DNA of 64,000 nucleotides from Phenylobacterium sp. (GCF_030679875.1 NZ_JAUXSP010000012.1:62001-126000); one strand, 5' to 3'; shown: positions 19,105 to 27,114, counted from the stretch's first letter. Notes: generated from the sequence alone by a model not told the origin. Program-made: numbers and translations.

Positions 19105-20453
19105 GCGGAACGCGCGACCGGCGCGCCACCGCCTCTCTCTTTGTCCAGGTGCTGATGCTGGTCGGCGTCAGCCTGATCACCGCCCAGGCGATCAGCGTCT
19201 TCCTGCTGTTCAACCTGCCCCCCCCGGTGCCGGACTTTTATCGCTTCTCCGAAATCGCCGCCGCCCTGCAGGGTCACCCCGGCGATCTGATCGAGCGGCG
19301 AGACCTGCAATATGAGCTGACCAATACGCCGCCGGATGGCCAGTCCACCGCCGAGAGCATGATCTGGGCCCGTGACCAGCTCGCCAAGGACCTGGGCGTG
19401 GCCAAGAGCAGTCTGGTCATCGCCAAGACCTATCGTCTGCCTATCTCCGATCGACGGGTGTTTCGAATCGTCCGGGACCGCATGGAGCGGGCTGGCGGCG
19501 AGGGCCAGGAAGACCGGTTCCTGGTGGCGCCATTCGAGATCGCCATGAAACGCCCCGACGGCCAGTGGGCCGTGGTGCGCCCGGAGCGCGGCCTCGGCCT
19601 CAATGTCTGGCAGCAGCGGGTGCTGCTCTGGTTCCTGCTCTCGGCGCTTGTCATGGCGCCCATCGCCTGGATGTTCGCCAGACGGCTGTCCAAGCCCTTC
19701 CGCCTGTTCGCCGAGGCTGCAGAGCGCCTGGGCCGCGACCCCGAAGCGCCGCCCCTTGCGATCCATGGCTCGGCTGAGATTTCGGTGGCCGTGCGCGCCT
19801 TCAACCAGATGCAGGAGCGCCTGCGCCGCTACGTCCAGGATCGCACCGCCATGGTGGGCGCCATTGCTCACGACCTCCGGACGCCTCTGACCCGCCTGCG
19901 ATTCCGGATCGAAAACGCGCCGGAGGACCAGCGCGGCAAGATGGCGGCCGACATCGACCAGATGGAAGCCATGGTCGCCGCCACCCTGGGTTTTGTTCGC
20001 GACGCCACCAAACCCGGCCAGCGCACCCGACTTGAGCTCGCCTCCCTCGTGGAGAGCGTCTGCGATGAAATGGCCGAGACCGGCGCGGCGATCGAGGTTG
20101 AGCGGGCCGAGAAGGTGGTCATCGAGGGCGACCCCATCGCCCTGCGTCGTCTGGTCACCAACCTGGTCGAGAACGCCGTGAAGTTCGGCGACCGGGCCCG
20201 GGCCCGGGTGATCATCGAGGGTCGCGCCGTGGTCATCGAGATCGAGGACGAGGGACCAGGCATCCCAGAGGACGAAATGGAGCGGATCTTCGAGCCCTTC
20301 TATCGTCGGGAGCCCTCCCGCAGTCGCGGCACCGGGGGGATCGGCCTTGGCCTGGCCGTGGTCCGGTCCATCGCCCGCAGCCACGGGGGAGACGTCACCA
20401 TGACCAACCGTCCCGGCGGCGGTCTGACCGCCCGGGTGCTGCTGCCCGCGTGA
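19101..20453 (+). CDS. EnvZ-type sensor histidine kinase
   Basis: The 450-residue inner-membrane kinase is cognate to the regulator just upstream. It has TM1 at about 15-35, a periplasmic loop of about 130 residues, TM2 near 170-195, a HAMP linker, phospho-acceptor H257 in GAIAHDLRTPLTRLR and a HATPase_c domain with an N box (TNLVENAVKFG), EDEGPGIP and GIGLGLAVV. H-E is replaced by H-D after the histidine, as in EnvZ-like kinases. It starts with GTG overlapping the regulator stop. Confidence 0.95.
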   Translation: MSGTRDRRATASLFVQVLMLVGVSLITAQAISVFLLFNLPPPVPDFYRFSEIAAALQGHPGDLIERRDLQYELTNTPPDGQSTAESMIWARDQLAKDLGVAKSSLVIAKTYRLPISDRRVFRIVRDRMERAGGEGQEDRFLVAPFEIAMKRPDGQWAVVRPERGLGLNVWQQRVLLWFLLSALVMAPIAWMFARRLSKPFRLFAEAAERLGRDPEAPPLAIHGSAEISVAVRAFNQMQERLRRYVQDRTAMVGAIAHDLRTPLTRLRFRIENAPEDQRGKMAADIDQMEAMVAATLGFVRDATKPGQRTRLELASLVESVCDEMAETGAAIEVERAEKVVIEGDPIALRRLVTNLVENAVKFGDRARARVIIEGRAVVIEIEDEGPGIPEDEMERIFEPFYRREPSRSRGTGGIGLGLAVVRSIARSHGGDVTMTNRPGGGLTARVLLPA

Positions 20454-20521
20454 CCCTGGGGGGTCGCGCCCGCCTGCTGCAGCGAGAGTAAGCCGCTGCG
20501 AAAATTCAGAGATTCGGGGAC

Positions 20522-20547
20522 GCAACTCCTGGTGAGGCTCGCGGGTT
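20522..20547 (+). promoter_or_regulatory. Weak EcfG-type promoter candidate for the KGG protein
   Basis: GCAAC (20522-20526), a 17-bp spacer and GGTT (20544-20547) resemble the general-stress sigma consensus GGAAC-N16/17-CGTT with one mismatch in each element. The start of transcription would fall about 70 bp upstream of the KGG gene. It is listed because two perfect copies occur 2.8 kb away; alone it would be unconvincing. Confidence 0.3.
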
Positions 20548-20625
20548 GCTAGAGCGGAGCCTTATCGGCCCCTCCGGATCGGGAGGGTCGCCAGGGCGCC
20601 AACGCCGCCTATTAGGAGTGACCCC

Positions 20626-20847
20626 ATGAGCATTGCCGACCAAGATCCCCCCCGCGCCCGTCGTGGCTTCGCCGCTATGAATCCTGAGCGGCGCCGCGAA
20701 ATCGCGCGCAAGGGCGGCGCCAGCGTTCCTGGCGAGAAGCGCAGTTTCGCCAAGGATCGTGATCTGGCCGCGTCCGCCGGCCGTAAGGGCGGTGAAGCTT
20801 CCCGCGGCGGGGGGCGTCGCGAGGCTGACGATACCCCGGAGTCTTAA
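20626..20847 (+). CDS. Small KGG-motif stress protein (YciG/GsiB-like)
   Basis: This very hydrophilic 73-residue protein has two glycine motifs, ARKGGASVP and GRKGGEASRGG, typical of the stress-induced KGG-repeat proteins related to YciG and GsiB. FAAMNPERRREIARKGG is the conserved family opening. Such proteins are intrinsically disordered and made in stationary phase or general stress; their mechanism is not known. AGGAG lies 6-10 bp before the ATG. A possible EcfG promoter lies upstream and a hairpin terminator downstream, so it is probably a single-gene unit. Confidence 0.88.
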   Translation: MSIADQDPPRARRGFAAMNPERRREIARKGGASVPGEKRSFAKDRDLAASAGRKGGEASRGGGRREADDTPES

Positions 20848-20908
20848 ATCCCGGAGTCCTAGGTCCTTGAACCACGGCGGTTGATGGCCGCAAATGGCGA
20901 ACGTCTTG

Positions 20909-20942
20909 AGCGAAATCTGATCCCGCCGGTTCAGATTTCGCT
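20909..20942. terminator. Hairpin terminator between convergent genes
   Basis: AGCGAAATCTGA (20909-20920) pairs perfectly with TCAGATTTCGCT (20931-20942) across a 10-nt loop and is followed by a short TTT. It lies between the KGG gene and the convergent egtBD gene, so it may stop transcription from either side. Confidence 0.65.
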
Positions 20943-20975
20943 TTGGACGTGGCTCCGCCCCACCGGAAGGGACGG

Positions 20976-23195
20976 CTAATTGACCAGCAGGAAAAGCCCG
21001 AACTCGGGCGCCGGGCTGATCCACTGCGCCTCAAGTCGCCAGCCTGCCTGAGCCGCCAGGGTCGACAGAGCCTCCGGCGTAAATTTATGCGAGTTTTCCG
21101 TGTGGATGGTTTCGCCCTCGGCGAAGTCGAACCGGCGTCCCGCCACCGTCACGCTTTGATCGCGCACCGCCACCAGATGCATCTCGATCCGTGACTTCGG
21201 TTCATTCCACACCGCGCGATGGGCAAATCCGCTCAGGTCGAAGTCGGCGCCCAGTTCGCGGTTCATCCGCGTCAGCAGATTGAGGTTGAACGCTGCGGTC
21301 ACCCCTTGCGCATCGTCATAGGCGGCGACGAGGACGTCGGCCGCCTTCACCAAGTCCGCGCCGACCAGAAAGCGTGCGCCGGGGCCCAGCAGATGGCGGG
21401 CGTTGGCCAGAAATTCCACAGCCTCTTCCGGCAGAAGATTTCCGATGGTCGAGCCTGGGAAAAATCCGAAGGCCGGCCGCCTCTGTGCGGCGCCCGGCAG
21501 ATCCAGCGCGATCGTGAAGTCTTCCACCAGCGGCGAGAGCTCAAGTTCTGGATAGTCGGCGCTCAGGCTGGCGACGGCGCTCTCCAGGGCGCTGGGGCTG
21601 ATGTCTATGGGCGTGTAGACCGCGATCTGCGGCGCATGGTCCAGAAGCACGCGGGTCTTCAGGCTCGCGCCACTGCCAAACTCCACCAGGGCGGCGCCGC
21701 CCGGAACATGGGTCGTCAGCTGCGGCGCCACTTCCCGCAGCAGGGCGAGCTCAGTGCGGGTTGGGTAGTATTCCGGCAGACCGCAGATGTCCTCGAACAG
21801 GGCCGAGCCCGGGGCGTCATAAAAGTACTTCGGGGGCACGGATTTCTGACGCCGGGACAAACCCGCCACCACGTCAGCCTCGAACGCGCTGCGCCGGGGC
21901 GCCGGCGCAGCGCCATCCCGGGCGAGCCTGAGGCCTGAGAACATCCAACGTTGATGAGGGTGGAAGAAGTTCCGGTAGGTGGCCCGCACGTGGCCGGGGG
22001 GTGTGACGCAGGCGCCGCCGCGCAGCACCATCTGGCCGCTCATGAACTTGCCGTTGTACTCCCCCACCGCCCCGGGCGCCGAGACGAAGCCGGGATAGGG
22101 CGCGTAGGCGCTTCGGGTCCATTCCCACAGGTCGCCAAACATTTGCCGCGGCGCGCTTGTCCCCCCTTCGGCCGCGGCGGGAGCCGGGGTCCCGCGGGCC
22201 AAAAAGACGCCCCGGATCGGCAGTTGAGCGGCCACATGCTCCCACTCGGCCTCAGTGGGCAGCCGGGCGCCGGCCCAGGCCGCATAGGCCTCGGCCTCGA
22301 AATAACTGAGGTGGCTGACCGGCGTGGCCGGGTCTACCGGGCGCAGGCCATGCAGGCTCATGGCCTGCCAGCCCTCAGGCCCATGCTCCCAATAGAGGGG
22401 GGCTCGCCAACCTTCGCTCTGCACCTGTGACCAGCCGTCTGAGAGCCAAAGCTCAGGCCGATCATAGCCGCCGTCGGCCATGAAACTGAGCCACTCTCCA
22501 TTCGTCACGAGCCGGTCGGCCAGACTGAATGGCGCCAGGAAGACCTTGTGCCGCGGTCCTTCGTTGTCGAAGGCGAACCCGTCGCCGCCGTGGCCGATCT
22601 CCACAAGACCGCCGGCATAGCCCACGAAGGCCAGGTCAGACGGGGCTGCGCCCGGCGCCGGCGAATGGCCTCGACCATAGACTGGCTTGAGCGGCGACTG
22701 GGCGAACAGATGCAGGATGTCCATGAGGATCAGTTCCTGATGCTGCTCCTCATGGGCCACTCCCAGGTCAAACAACGCCCCCAAGCCCTCGGCGCCTGAC
22801 AGGAGAAGCCGGGTCATGGCCTCGTCCACATGCGCCCGATAGGCCATCACGCGCTCAAGCGACGGACGGGTGAGCAACCCCCGCTCCGGGCGGGGCTGAC
22901 GGGGCCCCAGCGTCTCGTAGTAGGAATTGAACAGATAGCCGAAGCGCTCATCAAAGGGCCGGTAACCCTCAAGGTTGGGTCCCAGCAGGAAGGTCTCGAA
23001 GAACCAGGTGGTGTGCGCCAAGTGCCACTTGGCCGGACTCGCATCCGGCATTGACTGGGCCAACTGGTCCTCCGCCGAGAGGTCGCGCACCAGATGCTGG
23101 GTCCGGGCCCGCAGGGCCAGATAGCGCTCGAGCAGCCCCCCCGCCGTCGCTTCAGCCGGACGAAGGACTATGGTTGCGTCGTCTGAAGGCGCCAT
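20976..23195 (-). CDS. Fused ergothioneine enzyme: EgtB sulfoxide synthase + EgtD histidine methyltransferase
   Basis: This single 739-residue protein covers two steps of ergothioneine synthesis. Residues 1-427 are EgtB: a DinB-like helical bundle with the iron ligands in KWHLAH (58-61) and HEEQH (H148, H152), then an FGE-sulfatase-type domain ending in RNFFHPHQRWMFSGLRLA. EgtB joins trimethylhistidine to a thiol donor with oxygen. Residues 436-739 are EgtD, the SAM-dependent histidine trimethylase: PPKYFYDAPGSALFEDI, LVEFGSGASLKT, FFPGSTIGNL and TENSHKF. Fungal Egt1 has the reverse order. OvoA shares the EgtB-like part, but its C-terminal methyltransferase is not EgtD-like, so OvoA is excluded. 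A perfect EcfG promoter lies upstream. Confidence 0.93.
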   Translation of the reverse strand: MAPSDDATIVLRPAEATAGGLLERYLALRARTQHLVRDLSAEDQLAQSMPDASPAKWHLAHTTWFFETFLLGPNLEGYRPFDERFGYLFNSYYETLGPRQPRPERGLLTRPSLERVMAYRAHVDEAMTRLLLSGAEGLGALFDLGVAHEEQHQELILMDILHLFAQSPLKPVYGRGHSPAPGAAPSDLAFVGYAGGLVEIGHGGDGFAFDNEGPRHKVFLAPFSLADRLVTNGEWLSFMADGGYDRPELWLSDGWSQVQSEGWRAPLYWEHGPEGWQAMSLHGLRPVDPATPVSHLSYFEAEAYAAWAGARLPTEAEWEHVAAQLPIRGVFLARGTPAPAAAEGGTSAPRQMFGDLWEWTRSAYAPYPGFVSAPGAVGEYNGKFMSGQMVLRGGACVTPPGHVRATYRNFFHPHQRWMFSGLRLARDGAAPAPRRSAFEADVVAGLSRRQKSVPPKYFYDAPGSALFEDICGLPEYYPTRTELALLREVAPQLTTHVPGGAALVEFGSGASLKTRVLLDHAPQIAVYTPIDISPSALESAVASLSADYPELELSPLVEDFTIALDLPGAAQRRPAFGFFPGSTIGNLLPEEAVEFLANARHLLGPGARFLVGADLVKAADVLVAAYDDAQGVTAAFNLNLLTRMNRELGADFDLSGFAHRAVWNEPKSRIEMHLVAVRDQSVTVAGRRFDFAEGETIHTENSHKFTPEALSTLAAQAGWRLEAQWISPAPEFGLFLLVN

Positions 23196-23278
23196 TCCAC
23201 CCCCTCCCCTGCCGCATGGGTCCGCCCCAGACCGAGGTTGGACCTGCCCGCTCGCGATGGTCGCGCAGGCTGATGATG

Positions 23279-23304
23279 AACGCCAAGCTGGCGGTTCATG
23301 TTCC
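23279..23304 (-). promoter_or_regulatory. EcfG-type general stress promoter for the EgtB-EgtD gene
   Basis: On the minus strand GGAAC (23304-23300), a 17-bp spacer and CGTT (23282-23279) match the EcfG consensus exactly. Transcription would start near 23272, giving a leader of about 77 nt before the ATG at 23195, which has a GGAGGGGG ribosome-binding site. The -35 element is 33 bp from that of the divergent sigma-factor promoter. Confidence 0.75.
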
Positions 23305-23337
23305 TAAAGTCGGGTCACCCCGGGCCGGGCGCAACCC

Positions 23338-23362
23338 GGAACGGAAAAAGCGCCACCACGTT
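23338..23362 (+). promoter_or_regulatory. EcfG-type general stress promoter for the sigma-factor gene
   Basis: GGAAC (23338-23342), a 16-bp spacer and CGTT (23359-23362) match the EcfG consensus exactly. Transcription would start near 23370, 44 nt before the ATG at 23414. The gene it serves is itself an EcfG-like sigma factor, so this implies autoregulation or control by a second EcfG. Confidence 0.78.
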
Positions 23363-23413
23363 GGACGTCTGACCGAGGCCAAGGAGCTGCTCGGTGGTCG
23401 CCACGAGGACGCG

Positions 23414-23938
23414 ATGACCGGTTTGAATAGCTGGCGAGATTCGGTGGTCGCCATGATCCCGGCCCTCCGCGCCTTCGCATGGTCCCTTTGCCACAATGGG
23501 GCTGACGCCGACGATTTGGTGCAGGACACCCTCATCAAGGCCTGGAGCAATCGCGACCGGTTCGAGCCGGGGACCAATCTGCGCGCCTGGCTCTTCACCA
23601 TCCTGCGCAACACCTACTACACCCAGCTCAATCGTCGCCGCCGGGAGGTCCGCGACGAGGATGGGGACTACGCCAAGCTGCTGCGCAGTCCTCCGAGCCA
23701 GGACTGGAGCCTCGCCATGCAGGATTTGCAGTCCGCCCTGGCTCAACTCCCCGACGAGCACAGAGAGGCTCTGATCCTCGTCGGCGCGGCGGGCCTCAGC
23801 TACGAAGAGGCCGCCGAGATCTGCGGCTGCGCCATCGGAACCATCAAGAGTCGGGTCAATCGCGCCCGGATCAAGCTCCAGCGCCTGCTGGACAGCGAGG
23901 GGGAAACTGCGCCAGCGAGCGATGCGGCGACCCTCTGA
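23414..23938 (+). CDS. EcfG-like (ECF15) RNA polymerase sigma factor
   Basis: The 174-residue extracytoplasmic-function sigma factor has a region 2 with DADDLVQDTLIKAWSNRDRF and GTNLRAWLFTILRNTYY, the basic RRRREVRDEDG linker typical of the EcfG/ECF15 group, and a region 4 with YEEAAEICGCAIGTIKSRVNRARIK. EcfG directs the alphaproteobacterial general stress response and is normally held by the anti-sigma NepR, released by phosphorylated PhyR. Neither partner gene is in this window, so this is probably a secondary paralogue, like SigU of Caulobacter, in a sigma cascade. ATG at 23414 has GAGGA 5 bp upstream. A longer reading from 23051 would cross its own promoter. Confidence 0.9.
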   Translation: MTGLNSWRDSVVAMIPALRAFAWSLCHNGADADDLVQDTLIKAWSNRDRFEPGTNLRAWLFTILRNTYYTQLNRRRREVRDEDGDYAKLLRSPPSQDWSLAMQDLQSALAQLPDEHREALILVGAAGLSYEEAAEICGCAIGTIKSRVNRARIKLQRLLDSEGETAPASDAATL

Positions 23939-23955
23939 ACATCTGGCCATCCCGC

Positions 23956-23981
23956 GGAACGACATTCAGTTCAAAGGGGTT
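23956..23981 (+). promoter_or_regulatory. Near-consensus EcfG-type promoter for the small protein-DedA operon
   Basis: GGAAC (23956-23960), a 17-bp spacer and GGTT (23978-23981) differ from GGAAC-N17-CGTT at one base. It lies just after the sigma-factor stop and about 35 bp before the ATG of the next gene. This suggests that the small protein and DedA belong to the same stress regulon. Confidence 0.55.
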
Positions 23982-24014
23982 GAAGCGGACTGCTCACCTG
24001 CGCTGGAGGTAAAC

Positions 24015-24251
24015 ATGGCCGATCATCCCAAGCCCCCCGCTTCGTCGGACGCGCGCCTCCGCGACAACGGCGACGACACAAAGCCAGGCGCCCAAGCCTT
24101 TGGTCTGGGCGCTGAAGAAGCCCACCCCGCACCGAGCGCCCTGGTCAGCGAGCACAAGGCCTATGTGAAGAAGCTTGGCCATCCCACAGCGCCGGACAAC
24201 GATCTGGGGGCTCCCGCCGAACCGTCTCCTGACCCGGTGAAGCGCCCCTAG
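24015..24251 (+). CDS. Small proline-rich hydrophilic protein, unknown
   Basis: I do not recognise a family for this 78-residue protein. It is acidic-to-neutral, rich in proline and alanine (PKPPASSDARLRDNGDD; APAEPSPDPVKRP), with no signal peptide or membrane segment, and probably disordered. GGAGG lies 5 bp before the ATG, a strong ribosome-binding site that supports translation. It follows a near-consensus EcfG promoter and is 8 bp upstream of a DedA gene, so the two are probably co-transcribed. Short disordered proteins of this kind are common in general-stress regulons; that role here is inference. Confidence 0.7.
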   Translation: MADHPKPPASSDARLRDNGDDTKPGAQAFGLGAEEAHPAPSALVSEHKAYVKKLGHPTAPDNDLGAPAEPSPDPVKRP

Positions 24252-24259
24252 GGCGCGCC

Positions 24260-24865
24260 GTGGACGGCCCCGCCGGACGGCTCGCGGCCCTCTTGCAGGA
24301 CCATCCTGAGCAGGCTGGTCTGGTCATCGGCCTGCTGGTGTTCGCCGAGAGCTTGGCCTTTGTGGGGTTTTTCGTGCCCTCCACCCCTTTGCTCCTGATG
24401 ATCGGGGCGATGTTGGGCGCAGGTCTCCTGGAGCCCGGCCCCCTTCTGGCCTACGCCGTCGTGGGCGCGGTGCTGGGCGACGCCATCTCCTATGAACTTG
24501 GCCGCTGGATGGGCCCGTCCACCCTCCGTCATCGGCTGCTCAAGCCCCGCCGTCGCGCCTTGGCCCGCGCCCGGCTGTTTATCCGCAAGGCCGGGGTCGC
24601 GACCATGATTCTGGGGCGGTTCACCGGGCCGATCCGCTCGCTGGTCCCGCTTGCGGCCGGCATGCTCAGAATGCGACGCCTGCCCTTCCAGGCGGCCAAT
24701 GTGATCGGCGCGCTGGTCTGGATCCCCGTGATGCTGGCCCCTGGATATCTCGCCGCCCGAGGCGTGAGCCTGCTTCCCCCCGGACTGATCGAGCCACTCC
24801 TTGCGGGCGCCGTCGTCATCGTCCTGGCTGTGCTGATCTGGAGGCGGCGGCTGAGCAGGGTCTGA
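24260..24865 (+). CDS. DedA family membrane protein
   Basis: The 201-residue inner-membrane protein has four to five hydrophobic segments and two DedA hallmarks: ESLAFVGFFVPSTPLLL near residue 30 (re-entrant glutamate loop) and GRFTGPIRSLVPLAAGMLRM near residue 120 (conserved arginines). DedA proteins are thought to move undecaprenyl phosphate or phospholipids across the inner membrane and support envelope integrity and proton-motive force. This one is shorter at the N-terminus than E. coli YqjA. GTG start, 8 bp after the small protein gene, under the same likely stress promoter. Confidence 0.87.
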   Translation: MDGPAGRLAALLQDHPEQAGLVIGLLVFAESLAFVGFFVPSTPLLLMIGAMLGAGLLEPGPLLAYAVVGAVLGDAISYELGRWMGPSTLRHRLLKPRRRALARARLFIRKAGVATMILGRFTGPIRSLVPLAAGMLRMRRLPFQAANVIGALVWIPVMLAPGYLAARGVSLLPPGLIEPLLAGAVVIVLAVLIWRRRLSRV

Positions 24866-24874
24866 ACCGCCGGC

Positions 24875-26344
24875 TCAGGTGTCGGCAATCCCGCCCTCAG
24901 CCTGCCGCCGCTCGCGGATCTCAGCCGTGATCGCCTCGTGCCGCAGACGCCCTACCGCATAGGGGGCAAACAGCGCCATCGCGACCAGGGCCACCAGCGC
25001 CGAACCTGGGCCCCAGGCGAGCAGCAGCCTTGTCAGGACGTCGGCGGGCAATTCGATCCCGACCGCCCGCCCAGCGTCACGGGGGAAGCGCAGGGCGTCG
25101 AGGGCGAGGCCCGCGGCAAGGACCCCGACCCCCGACGCCGCCTTGGCGGCGAACCCCAGGCCGGCGAAATAGAGTCCTTCCCGACGCCTGTGGAACAGGA
25201 ACTCGTGCTCATCGGCGGCGTCGGCCATCATGGAAGGATAGGCGATCATCGCAAATCCGACCCCCACCCCGGCCATGGCGCTGTTAATGGCCAGGGCGAT
25301 GGTCGCCTCCGCCCCTTCCGGCCGATAGAGACCACTGACCCAGATCAGTGGCAGCACGATCCAGGACGCCAGCACAAGTCCGAGGCCCGCCAGGACCACG
25401 GTGCGTTTCTCAAGTCGCCGCGTCAGTTGCGGGGTGACAGGGATGCCGGCCAGAATGCCCGCCAGATAGGCGTAGCCGACAAACTGCATCATCTCCGGCC
25501 GCAGCTTCCATACGAAGATCTGACTGTGTGTGTTCAGCGTGCCGTTGGCGCCGACCGCAGCGTAGAAGATCACAGCCGAGAAAAAGAGAATGCGGAAGGA
25601 GCGGTTTCGCATGATCTCCGCGACCTCTCCGGGCAGCCGGCGGGCCATGGAGACATCCACCGACTTCACCCGAGGCAGACCCGCGGCGAAGCGATAGACC
25701 CCGAGGCAGCAGAGCGTCATGGCCACCAGCAGCAGGGCCGCGACTGACCAGCCGAAACCGGGATACCGGTCAGGGCTTTGCAGGCCGCCTTCCCCGGCGA
25801 AGAACACCGAATAGGCCAGGGCCGTGATCAGAATACTGGTGATGATCCCCACCACGACCCGCCAGGCCACGATGCTGGACCGTTCCACATAGCCGTCGGC
25901 CATCTCCGCCCCCAAGGCCAGGAACGGCACCCAGAAAACCGAGATGAAGGCTCGCACGGCCACCGACGCGACGGTCAGCCAGGCGAACAGCAGAATTTCC
26001 GGCAGGCCCTCTGGCGGACTGAACAACAGGCCAAGCCCCAGGGCCGTCAAGGGCGCGCCGGCGAACATCAGCGGCGCCCGACGGCCAAACCGCGATTGCA
26101 GATTGTCTGACCAGGAGCCGATGAACGGATCCACCGCGGCGTCAGCGCAGAGGCCCACAAACAGCGCCGCGCCGACCAGCGAACCAGAGAGCCCCAGGAC
26201 CGCGGTATAGTAGAAGAAGATGAAGCCGGTCGCCGTGGTGAACACCGCGTCGGCCGCGCCCCCGAGGCTGTAGGCCAGCTTGACCCGCCGGGGGGGCTTA
26301 AGCGTAGCCGCGGCCGGACGGGCCGACGCCGTTTCAAGACTCAT
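24875..26344 (-). CDS. GPH-type sugar:cation symporter (MFS_2)
   Basis: This is a 489-residue, roughly 12-segment inner-membrane transporter of the glycoside-pentoside-hexuronide:cation group. Seen are VDPFIGSWSDN with the conserved D-P and S-D in the first cytoplasmic loop, followed by RFGRRAPLMFAG, the GPH equivalent of the MFS basic loop. Relatives import glycosides such as melibiose or glucuronides with sodium or protons. It is the last gene of a six-gene minus-strand operon and overlaps the TIM-barrel gene upstream by 4 bp, so it most likely imports the substrate of that pathway. Confidence 0.9.
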   Translation of the reverse strand: MSLETASARPAAATLKPPRRVKLAYSLGGAADAVFTTATGFIFFYYTAVLGLSGSLVGAALFVGLCADAAVDPFIGSWSDNLQSRFGRRAPLMFAGAPLTALGLGLLFSPPEGLPEILLFAWLTVASVAVRAFISVFWVPFLALGAEMADGYVERSSIVAWRVVVGIITSILITALAYSVFFAGEGGLQSPDRYPGFGWSVAALLLVAMTLCCLGVYRFAAGLPRVKSVDVSMARRLPGEVAEIMRNRSFRILFFSAVIFYAAVGANGTLNTHSQIFVWKLRPEMMQFVGYAYLAGILAGIPVTPQLTRRLEKRTVVLAGLGLVLASWIVLPLIWVSGLYRPEGAEATIALAINSAMAGVGVGFAMIAYPSMMADAADEHEFLFHRRREGLYFAGLGFAAKAASGVGVLAAGLALDALRFPRDAGRAVGIELPADVLTRLLLAWGPGSALVALVAMALFAPYAVGRLRHEAITAEIRERRQAEGGIADT

Positions 26345-27114
26345 CGGGCTGGCGCCGCGAAGTGTCCGACCGCCTGTCGCAGCGCTTCGGCCGGGTCGCC
26401 CCGGGGCACGAACTCATGGCCGATCCAGCCCTCATAGCCGAGATGACGCAGCAGCCCGGCGATGGCGGGCCAGTTCACCTCCTGGCGGTCATCCAGATCC
26501 CGCCGTCCCGGCGCCCCGCCGGTGTGGATATGGCCGATCAGGGGGAGATGGGCGCGAATGGTCCGCAGCAGGTCCCCCTCCATCAACTGCATATGATAGG
26601 CGTCGTAGAGCAGCCGCAGGGCCGGCGCGTTCACCTGGGTGACCACCTCTGCGCCCCAGGCGGTGTGATCGCATTGCTGATCCGGGTGATCGACCTTGGA
26701 GTTCAGCAGCTCCAGCAGCAGCATGACGCCCGCCGCCTGGGCCTCCTCCGCCAGGGGCGCCAGGCCCTCGACAGTGGCAGCGATACCCTCGGCGTCGGAA
26801 CGGCCTTTGCGATCGCCCGAAAAGACGATCACCTTTTCCACCCCGTGGGTCTTGGCAAGTGTGATCGATCTGCGCACCTGATCCTGCAATTTCAGATGGT
26901 TATCGCGATCATTGAAGCCGATCTCGAGGGGCTGATGCCCCGTCAGCGTCACCAGCGCCAGGCCGGCGTCCAGGGCTGCGGGCCACAGGCTCTCAGGCGC
27001 CATCTCCACCCCTTGCGCCCCGGCGGCCGCCATCTGCGCCAGGAAGGCCGGGCCGTCCACCTCCCGGCCAGTGGTAAAGGACCACCAGGCGAAGGATTGC
27101 CGAAAGTCGGTCAT
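26341..27114 (-). CDS. Hydroxypyruvate isomerase-like TIM-barrel protein
   Basis: This 257-residue AP-endonuclease-2/xylose-isomerase-like barrel is closest in pattern to Hyi. Motifs include LLLELLNSK (metal Glu), LLYDAYHMQLMEGD (metal Asp and His), IGHIHTGGAPGRRD and a final GHEFVPRGD (metal Glu). Hyi interconverts hydroxypyruvate and tartronate semialdehyde, but many members act on other keto-sugars. In this operon, with a sugar dehydrogenase and two related barrels, a role on an oxidised sugar intermediate is as likely. It overlaps both neighbours by 4 bp. Confidence 0.85.
   Translation of the reverse strand: MTDFRQSFAWWSFTTGREVDGPAFLAQMAAAGAQGVEMAPESLWPAALDAGLALVTLTGHQPLEIGFNDRDNHLKLQDQVRRSITLAKTHGVEKVIVFSGDRKGRSDAEGIAATVEGLAPLAEEAQAAGVMLLLELLNSKVDHPDQQCDHTAWGAEVVTQVNAPALRLLYDAYHMQLMEGDLLRTIRAHLPLIGHIHTGGAPGRRDLDDRQEVNWPAIAGLLRHLGYEGWIGHEFVPRGDPAEALRQAVGHFAAPAR

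Noticed and set aside
20976-23195. OvoA (ovothiol synthase) as an alternative call
   Set aside because: The C-terminal domain has EgtD motifs (YFYDAPGSALFEDI, PGSTIGN, TENSHKF), not the OvoA-type methyltransferase.
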